A DNA stretch of 50,629 nucleotides from Herbivorax alkaliphila (GTDB lineage: Bacteria; Bacillota; Clostridia; Acetivibrionales; Acetivibrionaceae). The position numbers and the translations under genes are program-made. This document shows positions 8,765 to 16,557 of this stretch, piece by piece; position 1 is the stretch's first letter; each line of letters starts with the position of its first letter. A model generated the notes under the pieces. It was given only the letters and a program-made list of their open reading frames with translations. It searched no databases and was not told where the DNA came from. The stretch lies in contig NZ_JAVDDS010000029.1 in NCBI RefSeq assembly GCF_030848475.1, positions 1 to 50,629 of the forward strand, in the 5' to 3' direction.

Positions 8765-8840
8765 ATTTTTTACCCTCTTTCCAAAAATTATATTTAGTCA
8801 TGTGCTTTAAAAACATTTTTTAAATAGTCTCCTTAAAACA

Positions 8841-8869
8841 ATTATACCATGTATTCATGGTATAGTTAA
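8841..8869 (-). promoter_or_regulatory. Promoter with palindromic operator for the ybjQ unit
   Basis: On the minus strand TTAACT (8864-8869), a 17-base spacer and TATAAT (8841-8846) form a good promoter. The spacer and part of the -10 are occupied by a perfect 9-base inverted repeat, TATACCATG-(4)-CATGGTATA (8843-8864), well placed for a repressor dimer. Confidence 0.6.
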
Positions 8870-8894
8870 TAGTTAATTTGTACTGTAGAAAATA

Positions 8895-11189
8895 TTATTT
8901 TAAATATTCTTTAAATTTATTCCCTTCCATCTTTAAAATAAATTCTTTATATGCATTTTTCTCCACAAGAGCATTTTTCAGGCTTTTTTCTGCAAAAGCA
9001 ATATTTTTATCATCCACTTTTCCATTACCCTGAAACAAAAACACCCTGCTGTGATCTTCGCTTAAAATATACACTATCATACCTTTTGCCTTAAGATATT
9101 TAAGGCTGGCTTTAATAATACTCTCTTCGACACAGAGTTTTTGTGAAAAAACCTCTGTATATTCTCTTCCGTCCTTATTCTTTATAGTATATTTTATTGT
9201 CCCTAAAAAATTCATTAAAAAGCCTTTAAACGAGTAATCCGGCATAAGTGTAAAATTGATAATTATATTTTCAGGATCAGCTAGTGCTATAATTTCTCTA
9301 AATATGGATGTATTTGCAGGGGGAGAAAGAAAAACAACATCTTTTTTGGGTTTTATATTAAATCTATTCACTGTATCGTCTATGGAACACTGTGACCTTA
9401 ACCCTTCATAAAAAATTTGTGCATCTTTGTATTTTAATAAAAGAGTGTTAATGGCTAATTTTCTCTCATCAATAATATTTCCTTCAAAAAGCACTTTTTT
9501 AATACCTGAACTCTCAACCATATGACCTAGTGTCAACTGAATATTATTGTTGCCTCTATATGTATTTATTCCAATTTTGTATGTGATATCAAATATTTTT
9601 CCCTCTAAAGATTTGTCTTCACCAAACCATTTAACAGCTGGAATCCTTATATTGTTTTCATCTTCTAGAACCATTATATGGTGATTTTTCTCAGTCTTTC
9701 TATCACTTATAACCCTTACATTTGAAGAATAAAACTCTGGAGCTCGAAACCCTTCTCCATAAGGACCTGCACTTTGAAGTCTAGAAAGAAGTTCTTCTGA
9801 AATCTCTTCAAAGCAAAGCTCCATATCCACATCTGCTATTATTGTATCTTTAATAAAATATTTTTTTTCTGCTGTTATTTCAATTTCTCTGACAAAATCC
9901 TCAAGGTTCTCTTTTTTCAACGAAAGACCTGCTGCCTGTGAGTGCCCGCCAAATTTCAAGAGATTCCCACTGCATTCTTTAATCAACTCATATATATTTA
10001 TTTCCTCTATTGATCTGGCAGATCCTACTACTGTACTTCCATCATCTTTAATCGAAAGTAATATAGAGGGCTTTCCATATAATTCACAAATTCTACCTGC
10101 TGCTATTCCAACTATTCCATGATGCCAAAACTCTCCATATAGTACCAAAACAGTCTTATTCTTTTTTTGTGTCTCAACCATTTCTATGGCCTCATCAATT
10201 ATTTTTTGTTGAACCCTCTTTCTTTCACTGTTGAGAATGTCAATTTTTTCTGCCATCTCTTTAGCCAAATCCAGTTCTTTACACAAAAGCAACTCCACTG
10301 GAAGCCTTGCCGTATCCATTCTTCCTGCCGCATTTATCCTTGGTGCTATCTGAAATGCAATATCCTCTTCATTATCTATACTTCCATTCTTATTTACTAT
10401 ATTAAAAAGTTCACAAAGTCCAATTCTTTCGGTATTAATCAAACATGGCAGTGATTTTTTTAAAAGGTACCTGTTCTCACCATTAAGACTTACCACATCT
10501 GCAATAAGTGACATTGCTAAAAGATCTAAAAATTCATCTCCAATATCACTATCGCCTTTTTCTTTTAAAAGAGCTATGCATAGAAAATATGCCATAGCAC
10601 AACCCGAAATATTTCTCGCTCTGTGACCTTCTTCTAAAAGTTTGGGATTTAATATAACATCTGCACAAGGAGTTTCATCAGGAATGCTGTGATGATCAGT
10701 TAATATTACATCCATTTTAAGTTCTTTTGCCAAATTTATCTCATTTATATTGGATATACCACAATCACAGGTTATTATCAATGATACCCCTTTTTTATGA
10801 AGATTTTTAATAACTTCCTCATTCATTCCATACCCTTCTGTAAAGCGATCTGGAACATGATAAATTACAGACTCTGTGTAGTTTTTAAGACACTCTACAA
10901 GGGTAACCGTACTTGTAACACCATCAACATCATAATCACCATAGATACATATCAGTTCTTTAGAATCTATGGCTTTTAAAAGCCTTTTTACCGCTCTGTC
11001 CATATCAGGAAATTCTTCCGGCAGTGTAGGACTGTAATATTCATCATTTAGCATGATTTTGACGGTGTCAGGGTTTTTATACCCTCTGTTGTAAAATATT
11101 CTTGCAATAAGATTATCTTCTCCACAGGCTTCTATAAGCTCTATAGGTATTTTTGCTCTTTCATTTAATATATTTATCGCTACATCCAC
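8895..11189 (-). CDS. recJ: Single-stranded-DNA-specific exonuclease RecJ
   Basis: A 5'-to-3' ssDNA exonuclease of recombination and mismatch repair. The 764-residue protein has the DHH phosphoesterase motifs DYDVDG (85-90), DCG (142-144) and TDHH (164-167), and the DHHA1 motif GGHSQAAG (414-421). An OB-type region and an extra C-terminal domain common in Firmicute RecJ follow. The start is GTG 11189, with GAGGAGTTGA about 9 bases upstream; this ribosome site lies inside the last codons of the preceding nuclease gene, only 4 bases away. The spacing implies translational coupling to the nuclease and helicase genes. Confidence 0.96.
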   Translation of the reverse strand: MDVAINILNERAKIPIELIEACGEDNLIARIFYNRGYKNPDTVKIMLNDEYYSPTLPEEFPDMDRAVKRLLKAIDSKELICIYGDYDVDGVTSTVTLVECLKNYTESVIYHVPDRFTEGYGMNEEVIKNLHKKGVSLIITCDCGISNINEINLAKELKMDVILTDHHSIPDETPCADVILNPKLLEEGHRARNISGCAMAYFLCIALLKEKGDSDIGDEFLDLLAMSLIADVVSLNGENRYLLKKSLPCLINTERIGLCELFNIVNKNGSIDNEEDIAFQIAPRINAAGRMDTARLPVELLLCKELDLAKEMAEKIDILNSERKRVQQKIIDEAIEMVETQKKNKTVLVLYGEFWHHGIVGIAAGRICELYGKPSILLSIKDDGSTVVGSARSIEEINIYELIKECSGNLLKFGGHSQAAGLSLKKENLEDFVREIEITAEKKYFIKDTIIADVDMELCFEEISEELLSRLQSAGPYGEGFRAPEFYSSNVRVISDRKTEKNHHIMVLEDENNIRIPAVKWFGEDKSLEGKIFDITYKIGINTYRGNNNIQLTLGHMVESSGIKKVLFEGNIIDERKLAINTLLLKYKDAQIFYEGLRSQCSIDDTVNRFNIKPKKDVVFLSPPANTSIFREIIALADPENIIINFTLMPDYSFKGFLMNFLGTIKYTIKNKDGREYTEVFSQKLCVEESIIKASLKYLKAKGMIVYILSEDHSRVFLFQGNGKVDDKNIAFAEKSLKNALVEKNAYKEFILKMEGNKFKEYLK

Positions 11190-11193
11190 TTTT

Positions 11194-12027
11194 TTAAGTC
11201 AACTCCTCAATATCATCCCACTCTAACTCGTCTAAAAAGTCTTCATCTTCTTCCATTGCCTTGTAATCAACCTTTTCATTGTTGCAAAACCAATTAAACT
11301 CACAGTATTTACAGCTTTTTTTGTAAAGAACTTTATCAAAGTTAGAGTAATCGTACTCTAGTATTTTTTTAATTTTCTCCTTTAACTGTTTTTCAAAGTT
11401 TGAGTGCATCATATCGCTATAGTTTATTTCAGCCAGCACCCTTTTAGGCTCAGGCTGCCAATAGTACATATTTATATTTTCACTTGGAATTTCTCTTCCT
11501 GTCAAAAGTTTTATCTCTTCTTTCAAAACATAGAGATAAACAACTGTTTGAAGGCTTCTTTCAAGTCGTATTCTTTGAAATTTTTCATCTTTTTTAGAAT
11601 TCTCTTTATCCTTAACATGTGTTTTCCAATCCCAAACTTCAATTCTATCTTTATCTATAATAATCAAATCATAATTTGCCTCAAGCCTTAAAACTCCTTT
11701 AGACATTCTTAGTTTATACTCTGGAAAATACCTTTTTGAATCCTCCTTTTCAAAACTTCTCATAAGAGAAGATACCCACCTGTCTAGTTCTTCGTAGCCT
11801 TCCACATCCTCTGTAAGTCCTGGTTCTATCCCTTGAAAGTACCTATATGCCATAAGATGAAAGTTGTTTCCCATCTCAAGCCTTTTTCTAACCTCTTCTC
11901 CTAAATAATTATCCCATTTTAAATTCTCTAAATATCTTTTTTTGAATTTCAAAGGGCATTTGTCAAAAGTTGAAAGGGAGTGTTGAGTAAATAAAAAATA
12001 GTTTTCAAATCTTAAATCATTCACCAT
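11194..12027 (-). CDS. PD-(D/E)XK nuclease with Cys cluster, Cas4/AddB-like
   Basis: The 277-residue protein resembles the RecB-family nuclease domain of AddB and Cas4. Visible features are the N-terminal SLSTFDKCPLKFKKRY with a lone Cys at 24, the active-site strand YDLIIIDKDRIEVWDWKT supplying Asp and the D-x-K pair, a Q-xxx-Y motif in LQTVVYLYVL, and a C-terminal Cys triplet in SCKYCEFNWFC. One early plus three late cysteines is the arrangement that holds a [4Fe-4S] cluster in this group. It starts at ATG 12027 inside the helicase stop (7-base overlap) and is followed after 4 bases by recJ. It is probably the nuclease partner of the helicase. Confidence 0.85.
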   Translation of the reverse strand: MVNDLRFENYFLFTQHSLSTFDKCPLKFKKRYLENLKWDNYLGEEVRKRLEMGNNFHLMAYRYFQGIEPGLTEDVEGYEELDRWVSSLMRSFEKEDSKRYFPEYKLRMSKGVLRLEANYDLIIIDKDRIEVWDWKTHVKDKENSKKDEKFQRIRLERSLQTVVYLYVLKEEIKLLTGREIPSENINMYYWQPEPKRVLAEINYSDMMHSNFEKQLKEKIKKILEYDYSNFDKVLYKKSCKYCEFNWFCNNEKVDYKAMEEDEDFLDELEWDDIEELT

Positions 12028-14261
12028 TTACTTCCCACCTCCTCAATATATTTTTCAAGCTCTAAAATATACTTAGAAGGAAGCACTTCACTTCTTTTAC
12101 CTACATTGTGCTGGTGTGATGAAAAAAACAAGTACTCCTTTGCCCGGGTAATACCCACATATAAAAGTCTTGTTCTTTCTGAAATTGTCTCTAACTTAGA
12201 CTTTAGTATTTGATTTTTTCCATCCCCTTCATTAAAAATCTTTTCCATTTCTGATTTCATTATTGCCTGGGGATTTTTAAACTTTTCTTTTAAAAACCAA
12301 TACTCTCCTACAAATTTATCTTCAAGGGTAACGGGAAAATCTGAATTATTAATGCCTGTCAAGAAAACAATATCCCACTCAAGTCCCTTTGACTTATGAT
12401 AAGTTGCCAAAGTAACCATTCCCGGTTTTGGTTCATACCCCTTTAGTTCCCATACTATCCCTGAAAAAAAGTTAAATATATTTTTAGGACTTAAAAGTTC
12501 TAGTGCAAGATCGTTAAGCTTCCAGTGAGGATCTTGGCTCATAAGATACCTTACATCTCCTGCAACCTTTTGTGCTATCGCCCTCTCTTCTCTGTCAAAC
12601 TTTAATTTTTCAGATATAAACAAAATAAGCTTTTCTACAATGGCATTTGGAAACTCTAGAAGTTCCCTCATCATATCCATGCTGTCTACAAAATCTGACC
12701 ATATATCAGTCTTTAACAATTCTTTTGGTATTTCTGAAATTTCAATCTCCCCTGCAACTGGATAAAGAAGCTTTTCTACAGGATACTTTTTTAAAAAATC
12801 CTTAAGTTGCTCCTTTTGGTCTTTTGTCTTTTCTTCCCCTTCGTCTTCAACTTCTTCACTCTTCTCATCATAGGAATCTGTTAAAAAACACTCATTTAAC
12901 ATATCAAAAAGCTTCATTCCACTTTCAGGTAGCGAAATAAAATCAATCACTCGTCCAAGCTTTCTAACAGTCTTATTTTTTTCACTAGAAGTATTCTCAA
13001 GCTGTTCATAGGGTATTTTTTTAGCCTCTAGCATATTTAATATTACTCCCATTCTCCAAGCAGCAGGAACTAAAATTGAAATGGACTTATCGGGATATTT
13101 TTTTAACATGTGCGCAGTTTGAGTTACAACTGCCCTTGCTTCATCTTCCCAAGAATCAAATATAGCAGCCTTTATTCCATATTCGTCTATTTTAGGATTT
13201 GGCATTTCATCATTTTCATCAACTGGTTCTATGTACTGGGGAAGAAGACTTTCCCTGCAATCTGAAACTGGATGTTGTTCTCTTACATATCCTACAAAGT
13301 AGTTTGCCAAATCAATTATCTCTTTTGTATTTCTGCTGGACTGGGTAATTTTATATACAGTTGTGGAAGGGTCTTCACAAAAGCTTTTAAAGAGTGTAAA
13401 ATCACTGCTGCTAAAGCTTCCACAAATAGCCTGATTACTGTCTCCCACCCTTAAAAGATTTCCATTTGAAATCATTTGTAATATTTCACTTTGAATATAA
13501 TTAGAATCCTGTGCCTCATCTTCGCAGACAAAGGAATATGTCTTCCTGTATTTTTCTAAGAGGTGTTCATCTTCTACAAGCATTTTCTTTGCATTGTAAA
13601 GCATGTCATCAAAATCTAAAAATCCTCCAATTTTAAGCTTCCTGTCATATATCTCATATATTTGACATGCCCAGTTTAGTATAGATTCTTTGGGGATATT
13701 TTTGCACAACTTCTTTGCATCTCTAGAAGTTATTCCACGTAGTTTAAAGTCACCTATAGCAGAGAGCATTATGCTACACAGCCTGTCTTGCCAGTTTTTG
13801 TGAATTCTTCCAGCTTTCCCAGCACCTAAACCATCTATATCTAAATACATCTTAAATTCTCTTTCATTATGTCTTTTCCATTCATCAATTGCACTTGAAA
13901 TTAAATGTATTTTTGAAACCCCATCAATTACATTAAATTCCTCATTGGTAACCACAAGATCAGGCTTTTCCTTTATTATTTGAAGGCAAAGACCATGTAT
14001 TGTAGATACAAAATAATCTTTTGTACCTAAAATATCTTTTTTTTGAAGTTCTGACGCAATTCTTTGTTTAAAATTATTAACTGCACTGTTCATATATGTA
14101 ACAATCAGTATCTTTCCAGGCTTATTAATACCCTTAGTTATCATTTCAACTGCCCAGTGGGACAGACAATAAGTTTTTCCTCCACCAGGAATTGCAGGTA
14201 TTGCACAATATCCACCCCTATACTGTTCTACCAGCTCTTTTTGTCCTTTTCTAAGTCCCAT
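12021..14261 (-). CDS. UvrD/PcrA-like SF1 DNA helicase
   Basis: A 746-residue 3'-to-5' helicase-type ATPase. Motif I is AIPGGGKT (about 23-30), motif Ia VTYMNSAVNNF, motif II CEDEAQD, motif III VGDSNQAICG, motif V TYHKSKGLEWDIVFL and motif VI LLYVGITRAKEYLFF. An acidic, Lys-rich insertion (EKSEEVEDEGEEKTKDQKEQ) lies mid-protein. ATG 14261 follows GGAGGGGG. It heads an overlapping cluster with the Fe-S nuclease and recJ, an arrangement like a split AddAB machine plus RecJ. A DNA end-processing role is inferred from context. Confidence 0.93.
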   Translation of the reverse strand: MGLRKGQKELVEQYRGGYCAIPAIPGGGKTYCLSHWAVEMITKGINKPGKILIVTYMNSAVNNFKQRIASELQKKDILGTKDYFVSTIHGLCLQIIKEKPDLVVTNEEFNVIDGVSKIHLISSAIDEWKRHNEREFKMYLDIDGLGAGKAGRIHKNWQDRLCSIMLSAIGDFKLRGITSRDAKKLCKNIPKESILNWACQIYEIYDRKLKIGGFLDFDDMLYNAKKMLVEDEHLLEKYRKTYSFVCEDEAQDSNYIQSEILQMISNGNLLRVGDSNQAICGSFSSSDFTLFKSFCEDPSTTVYKITQSSRNTKEIIDLANYFVGYVREQHPVSDCRESLLPQYIEPVDENDEMPNPKIDEYGIKAAIFDSWEDEARAVVTQTAHMLKKYPDKSISILVPAAWRMGVILNMLEAKKIPYEQLENTSSEKNKTVRKLGRVIDFISLPESGMKLFDMLNECFLTDSYDEKSEEVEDEGEEKTKDQKEQLKDFLKKYPVEKLLYPVAGEIEISEIPKELLKTDIWSDFVDSMDMMRELLEFPNAIVEKLILFISEKLKFDREERAIAQKVAGDVRYLMSQDPHWKLNDLALELLSPKNIFNFFSGIVWELKGYEPKPGMVTLATYHKSKGLEWDIVFLTGINNSDFPVTLEDKFVGEYWFLKEKFKNPQAIMKSEMEKIFNEGDGKNQILKSKLETISERTRLLYVGITRAKEYLFFSSHQHNVGKRSEVLPSKYILELEKYIEEVGSKW

Positions 14262-14334
14262 AATCCCCCTCCGAAACCTTGCTTTTAAAGACGTATTAGC
14301 CCCACATTATCAAGCTACAATTATTTTGCTAATA

Positions 14335-14520
14335 TTAAAGCACTAGACCTAGCACTCCTACAATAATGCAAATAACGCCACCTATACGTGTTGCTAAAAG
14401 ATTACCTTTAGATGGCTCTGCAAATTCATAAGATTCAACCCTTTCTGAAATTATTAATAAAATTTTAGGAAGAAATATCATAACAAAACCAAATAGTATA
14501 AGTAAAATTCTCAAAAACAC
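14335..14520 (-). CDS. 61-aa two-TM membrane protein
   Basis: Two hydrophobic segments are seen at about residues 3-24 and 46-61, joined by a polar loop (SERVESYEFAEPSKGNLLATR). The ribosome site AAAGGAGGT is only 2 bases before GTG 14520; a TTG two codons later (14514) has better spacing and may be the true start. It sits 73 bases upstream of the helicase on the same strand. The family is unknown to me; it resembles small clostridial membrane proteins of unassigned function. Confidence 0.6.
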   Translation of the reverse strand: MFLRILLILFGFVMIFLPKILLIISERVESYEFAEPSKGNLLATRIGGVICIIVGVLGLVL

Positions 14521-14549
14521 TTACCTCCTTTAACTTCAATATTTTCCTT

Positions 14550-14715
14550 TTAGGATTTAATCATCTCTTCAAGAAATCCTGACAAAATTCCTTTTTCATT
14601 AAATTTAAAAAACTCTTCTCTCTTCAAAGCTCTTAAGTATATTTTCAAATGCCGAGACAGTTTTTAAATTCCTCAAATCTTTACCATATGAAAAGTAATT
14701 ACCTAAACTGTTTCA
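14550..14715 (-). pseudogene. Frameshifted coding relic
   Basis: Two overlapping minus-strand frames read as protein-like remnants. Frame A (about 14714-14605) gives a peptide containing YGKDLRNLKTVSAFENILK and then stops. Frame B continues with FFKFNEKGILSGFLEEMIKS and stops at 14550. A single frameshift would join them into one 3' gene end. The piece lies directly behind the first ATPase/nuclease gene and lacks a start. The parent family is not recognisable. Confidence 0.35.
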
Positions 14716-16382
14716 ACCTTTACTTCTTTGCCTTTAAACGCAATACCTATTTTGACAATATCATTAATTCCAAGACCCTTTAATTCTTCATCATACTTTT
14801 TATCCTCTATCTGCTTTAAGGCAGCTTCAAGAGCTGTTTGTATTGTTTCATTTTCATATTTATCTACTTTTTTAAACTCAATTATTATACCCTTTTTACT
14901 TTTATCCTTTGGTATAATCATAACATCATATCTTCCATAGCCTGATTCTCTATTTGACTTTATATCATATTCCTTGTCTATATATACAAGCATTCCAAGT
15001 ACAAATGCATGATAAAAACTTTCTGCTCTGTCTTCCCCCACATCATTATAGCTTAAAACATTCCTGACTGTTCGAGCAAAAATCTCATAAAATGTATAAA
15101 TATCTCCTGAAAGCAAAGCTTTTAGCATTTCATTTACACTTCCACCTTTTATCGTCTCATCAAACCAATTTTCTAAAATATTTCTAAAAAAGTAGTATAC
15201 CTCTTTATTTGGTGCTTTGAGGTCACAGTAAACTCCTTCTTCTTTTAAATATAGCTTAACAGGTTTTAAATAACCACTCATAAGTATAAAAGACCATATA
15301 CTTTTATCAGACTTTTTTATTTCGCTGTAAACTATATTTTCATCTATTTTTACATCATCAACAGTTCCACCTTCAATTATATTTTGAATGTTAAACTGTA
15401 TACTTCTATCTCCAGTTGTTGCAAGCTCTTTTATAATTGCATTTCCACTTGTATTTATCCAGTAAGGCTTTAGTGTACCCTTATGTATATACATAACAAT
15501 TGACCAAGGATTGTAAATAACTCTTTGATTTTTTTCCCCAAATAAATATCCATTATACCAGTCTCTGACTTTATCACCTTCTTGTATGCCATAATACTTT
15601 AAAATCTCTTCCACTTCACTTTGAGTAAATCCAAAATATTCACTATAATTGTCACTTAATATAGTGCACACATTTAAATTATTCATGTCACTGAATATAC
15701 TTCCCCTCGCAACTCTAAAAATCCCTGTCAAAACACCCTTATGCAAATTTTTATTATTTTTAAAACCTGCACTCATAAAGGCTTTCATAAATTCTACCAC
15801 TTCTTTCCAGTGTCCATGTATATACGCTTCATTTAAAATTGTGTCATACTCATCTAAAAGCACATAAGGCTTTTGCTTATGGTGCTTATAAAGCATTCTT
15901 GACAAAATCTCTATACTATTTATATAGTGCTCATCCTGAGCCTTATCAAGGGCTATCTTTTCAAAAAACTCTCTGTCAGCCAATGTCACTTCTTTAGAAT
16001 CCATTAAATATAAATGCCTGTTAAATTCCACTTGAATTACATGTTTTATAAGTGCAAAATTCAAAGACCATTTACTTGTTTTTACATCTTTAAATGTCAA
16101 AGTTATAACAGGATATTTCCCCTGCTCTTTTCTATATTTATCGCCTTGAGCCCATATCTTATAACTTTCAAACATATAGCTGTTGTCTTTTTCACTTTTT
16201 TCAAAGTAGTAATTTAATAAAGACATGTTAAGTGTCTTTCCAAACCTTCTTGGGCGTGCAATTAAAATAATTTTAGAACTGTCATCAATTATTTCTTTTA
16301 TAAATAGTGTCTTATCTACAAAATATAAATCTTCTTCAATTATTTTTTCAAAATCATCTACACCTACAGGTTGCCTTTTCAT
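14703..16382 (-). CDS. PF09820-type ATPase with C-terminal PD-(D/E)XK nuclease (copy 1)
   Basis: A 559-residue protein of the family joining an AAA-ATPase-like domain (PF09820) to a PDDEXK_9 nuclease domain (PF08011). The N-terminal hallmark VDKTLFIKEII is followed by the P-loop variant ARPRRFGKTLNMSLL; Walker B is YVLLDEYDTIL. The C-terminal nuclease core is GRYDVMIIPKD with IIIEFKK. The family is expanded in cellulolytic clostridia; its function is unproven, with mobile-element or defence roles proposed. Start ATG 16382 follows AAGGGTG at about 7 bases; earlier in-frame GTG/ATG codons overlap that site. The second copy at 18388-20067 is nearly identical in its N-terminal 60 and C-terminal 290 residues. 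Confidence 0.9.
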   Translation of the reverse strand: MKRQPVGVDDFEKIIEEDLYFVDKTLFIKEIIDDSSKIILIARPRRFGKTLNMSLLNYYFEKSEKDNSYMFESYKIWAQGDKYRKEQGKYPVITLTFKDVKTSKWSLNFALIKHVIQVEFNRHLYLMDSKEVTLADREFFEKIALDKAQDEHYINSIEILSRMLYKHHKQKPYVLLDEYDTILNEAYIHGHWKEVVEFMKAFMSAGFKNNKNLHKGVLTGIFRVARGSIFSDMNNLNVCTILSDNYSEYFGFTQSEVEEILKYYGIQEGDKVRDWYNGYLFGEKNQRVIYNPWSIVMYIHKGTLKPYWINTSGNAIIKELATTGDRSIQFNIQNIIEGGTVDDVKIDENIVYSEIKKSDKSIWSFILMSGYLKPVKLYLKEEGVYCDLKAPNKEVYYFFRNILENWFDETIKGGSVNEMLKALLSGDIYTFYEIFARTVRNVLSYNDVGEDRAESFYHAFVLGMLVYIDKEYDIKSNRESGYGRYDVMIIPKDKSKKGIIIEFKKVDKYENETIQTALEAALKQIEDKKYDEELKGLGINDIVKIGIAFKGKEVKVETV

Positions 16383-16416
16383 ACTCATCACCCTTTAGTT
16401 TATTATTCATATGTTT

Positions 16417-16446
16417 ATTATAACCTTATACCATCATAAGTTGCAA
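16417..16446 (-). promoter_or_regulatory. Promoter of ATPase/nuclease copy 1
   Basis: On the minus strand TTGCAA (16441-16446) and TATAAT (16417-16422) are 18 bases apart. The same promoter and about 75 bases around it are conserved in front of copy 2, so the duplicated unit carried its regulation with it. Confidence 0.6.
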
Positions 16447-16494
16447 TTCAAAACCCATATTATGTGTATTTAATTTTTCTTTAACTTTAATTTG

Positions 16495-16535
16495 AATAAA
16501 TCTAAATAATTGTGTAGACTATATTTAGATTTATT
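16495..16535. repeat. 14-bp perfect inverted repeat before the secreted Ig-like gene
   Basis: AATAAATCTAAATA (16495-16508) and TATTTAGATTTATT (16522-16535) are exact reverse complements with a 13-base loop. It ends about 10 bases before the ribosome site of the next plus-strand gene. It may be an operator, or a leader hairpin if the transcript starts upstream. Confidence 0.6.
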
Positions 16536-16557
16536 ATTTAGAAGTGGAGGAGTTTTT

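Noticed and set aside
8546-8808. Alternative minus-strand frame starting at an ATG after AAGGAG near 8830
   Set aside because: It overlaps the two-helix protein in another frame; its translation is Tyr/Asn-rich without pattern, and the spacing to AAGGAG is long.
11194-12027. Naming the four-cysteine nuclease Cas4
   Set aside because: No cas1, cas2 or CRISPR nearby; the overlap with a UvrD-like helicase fits an AddB-like or stand-alone repair nuclease better.
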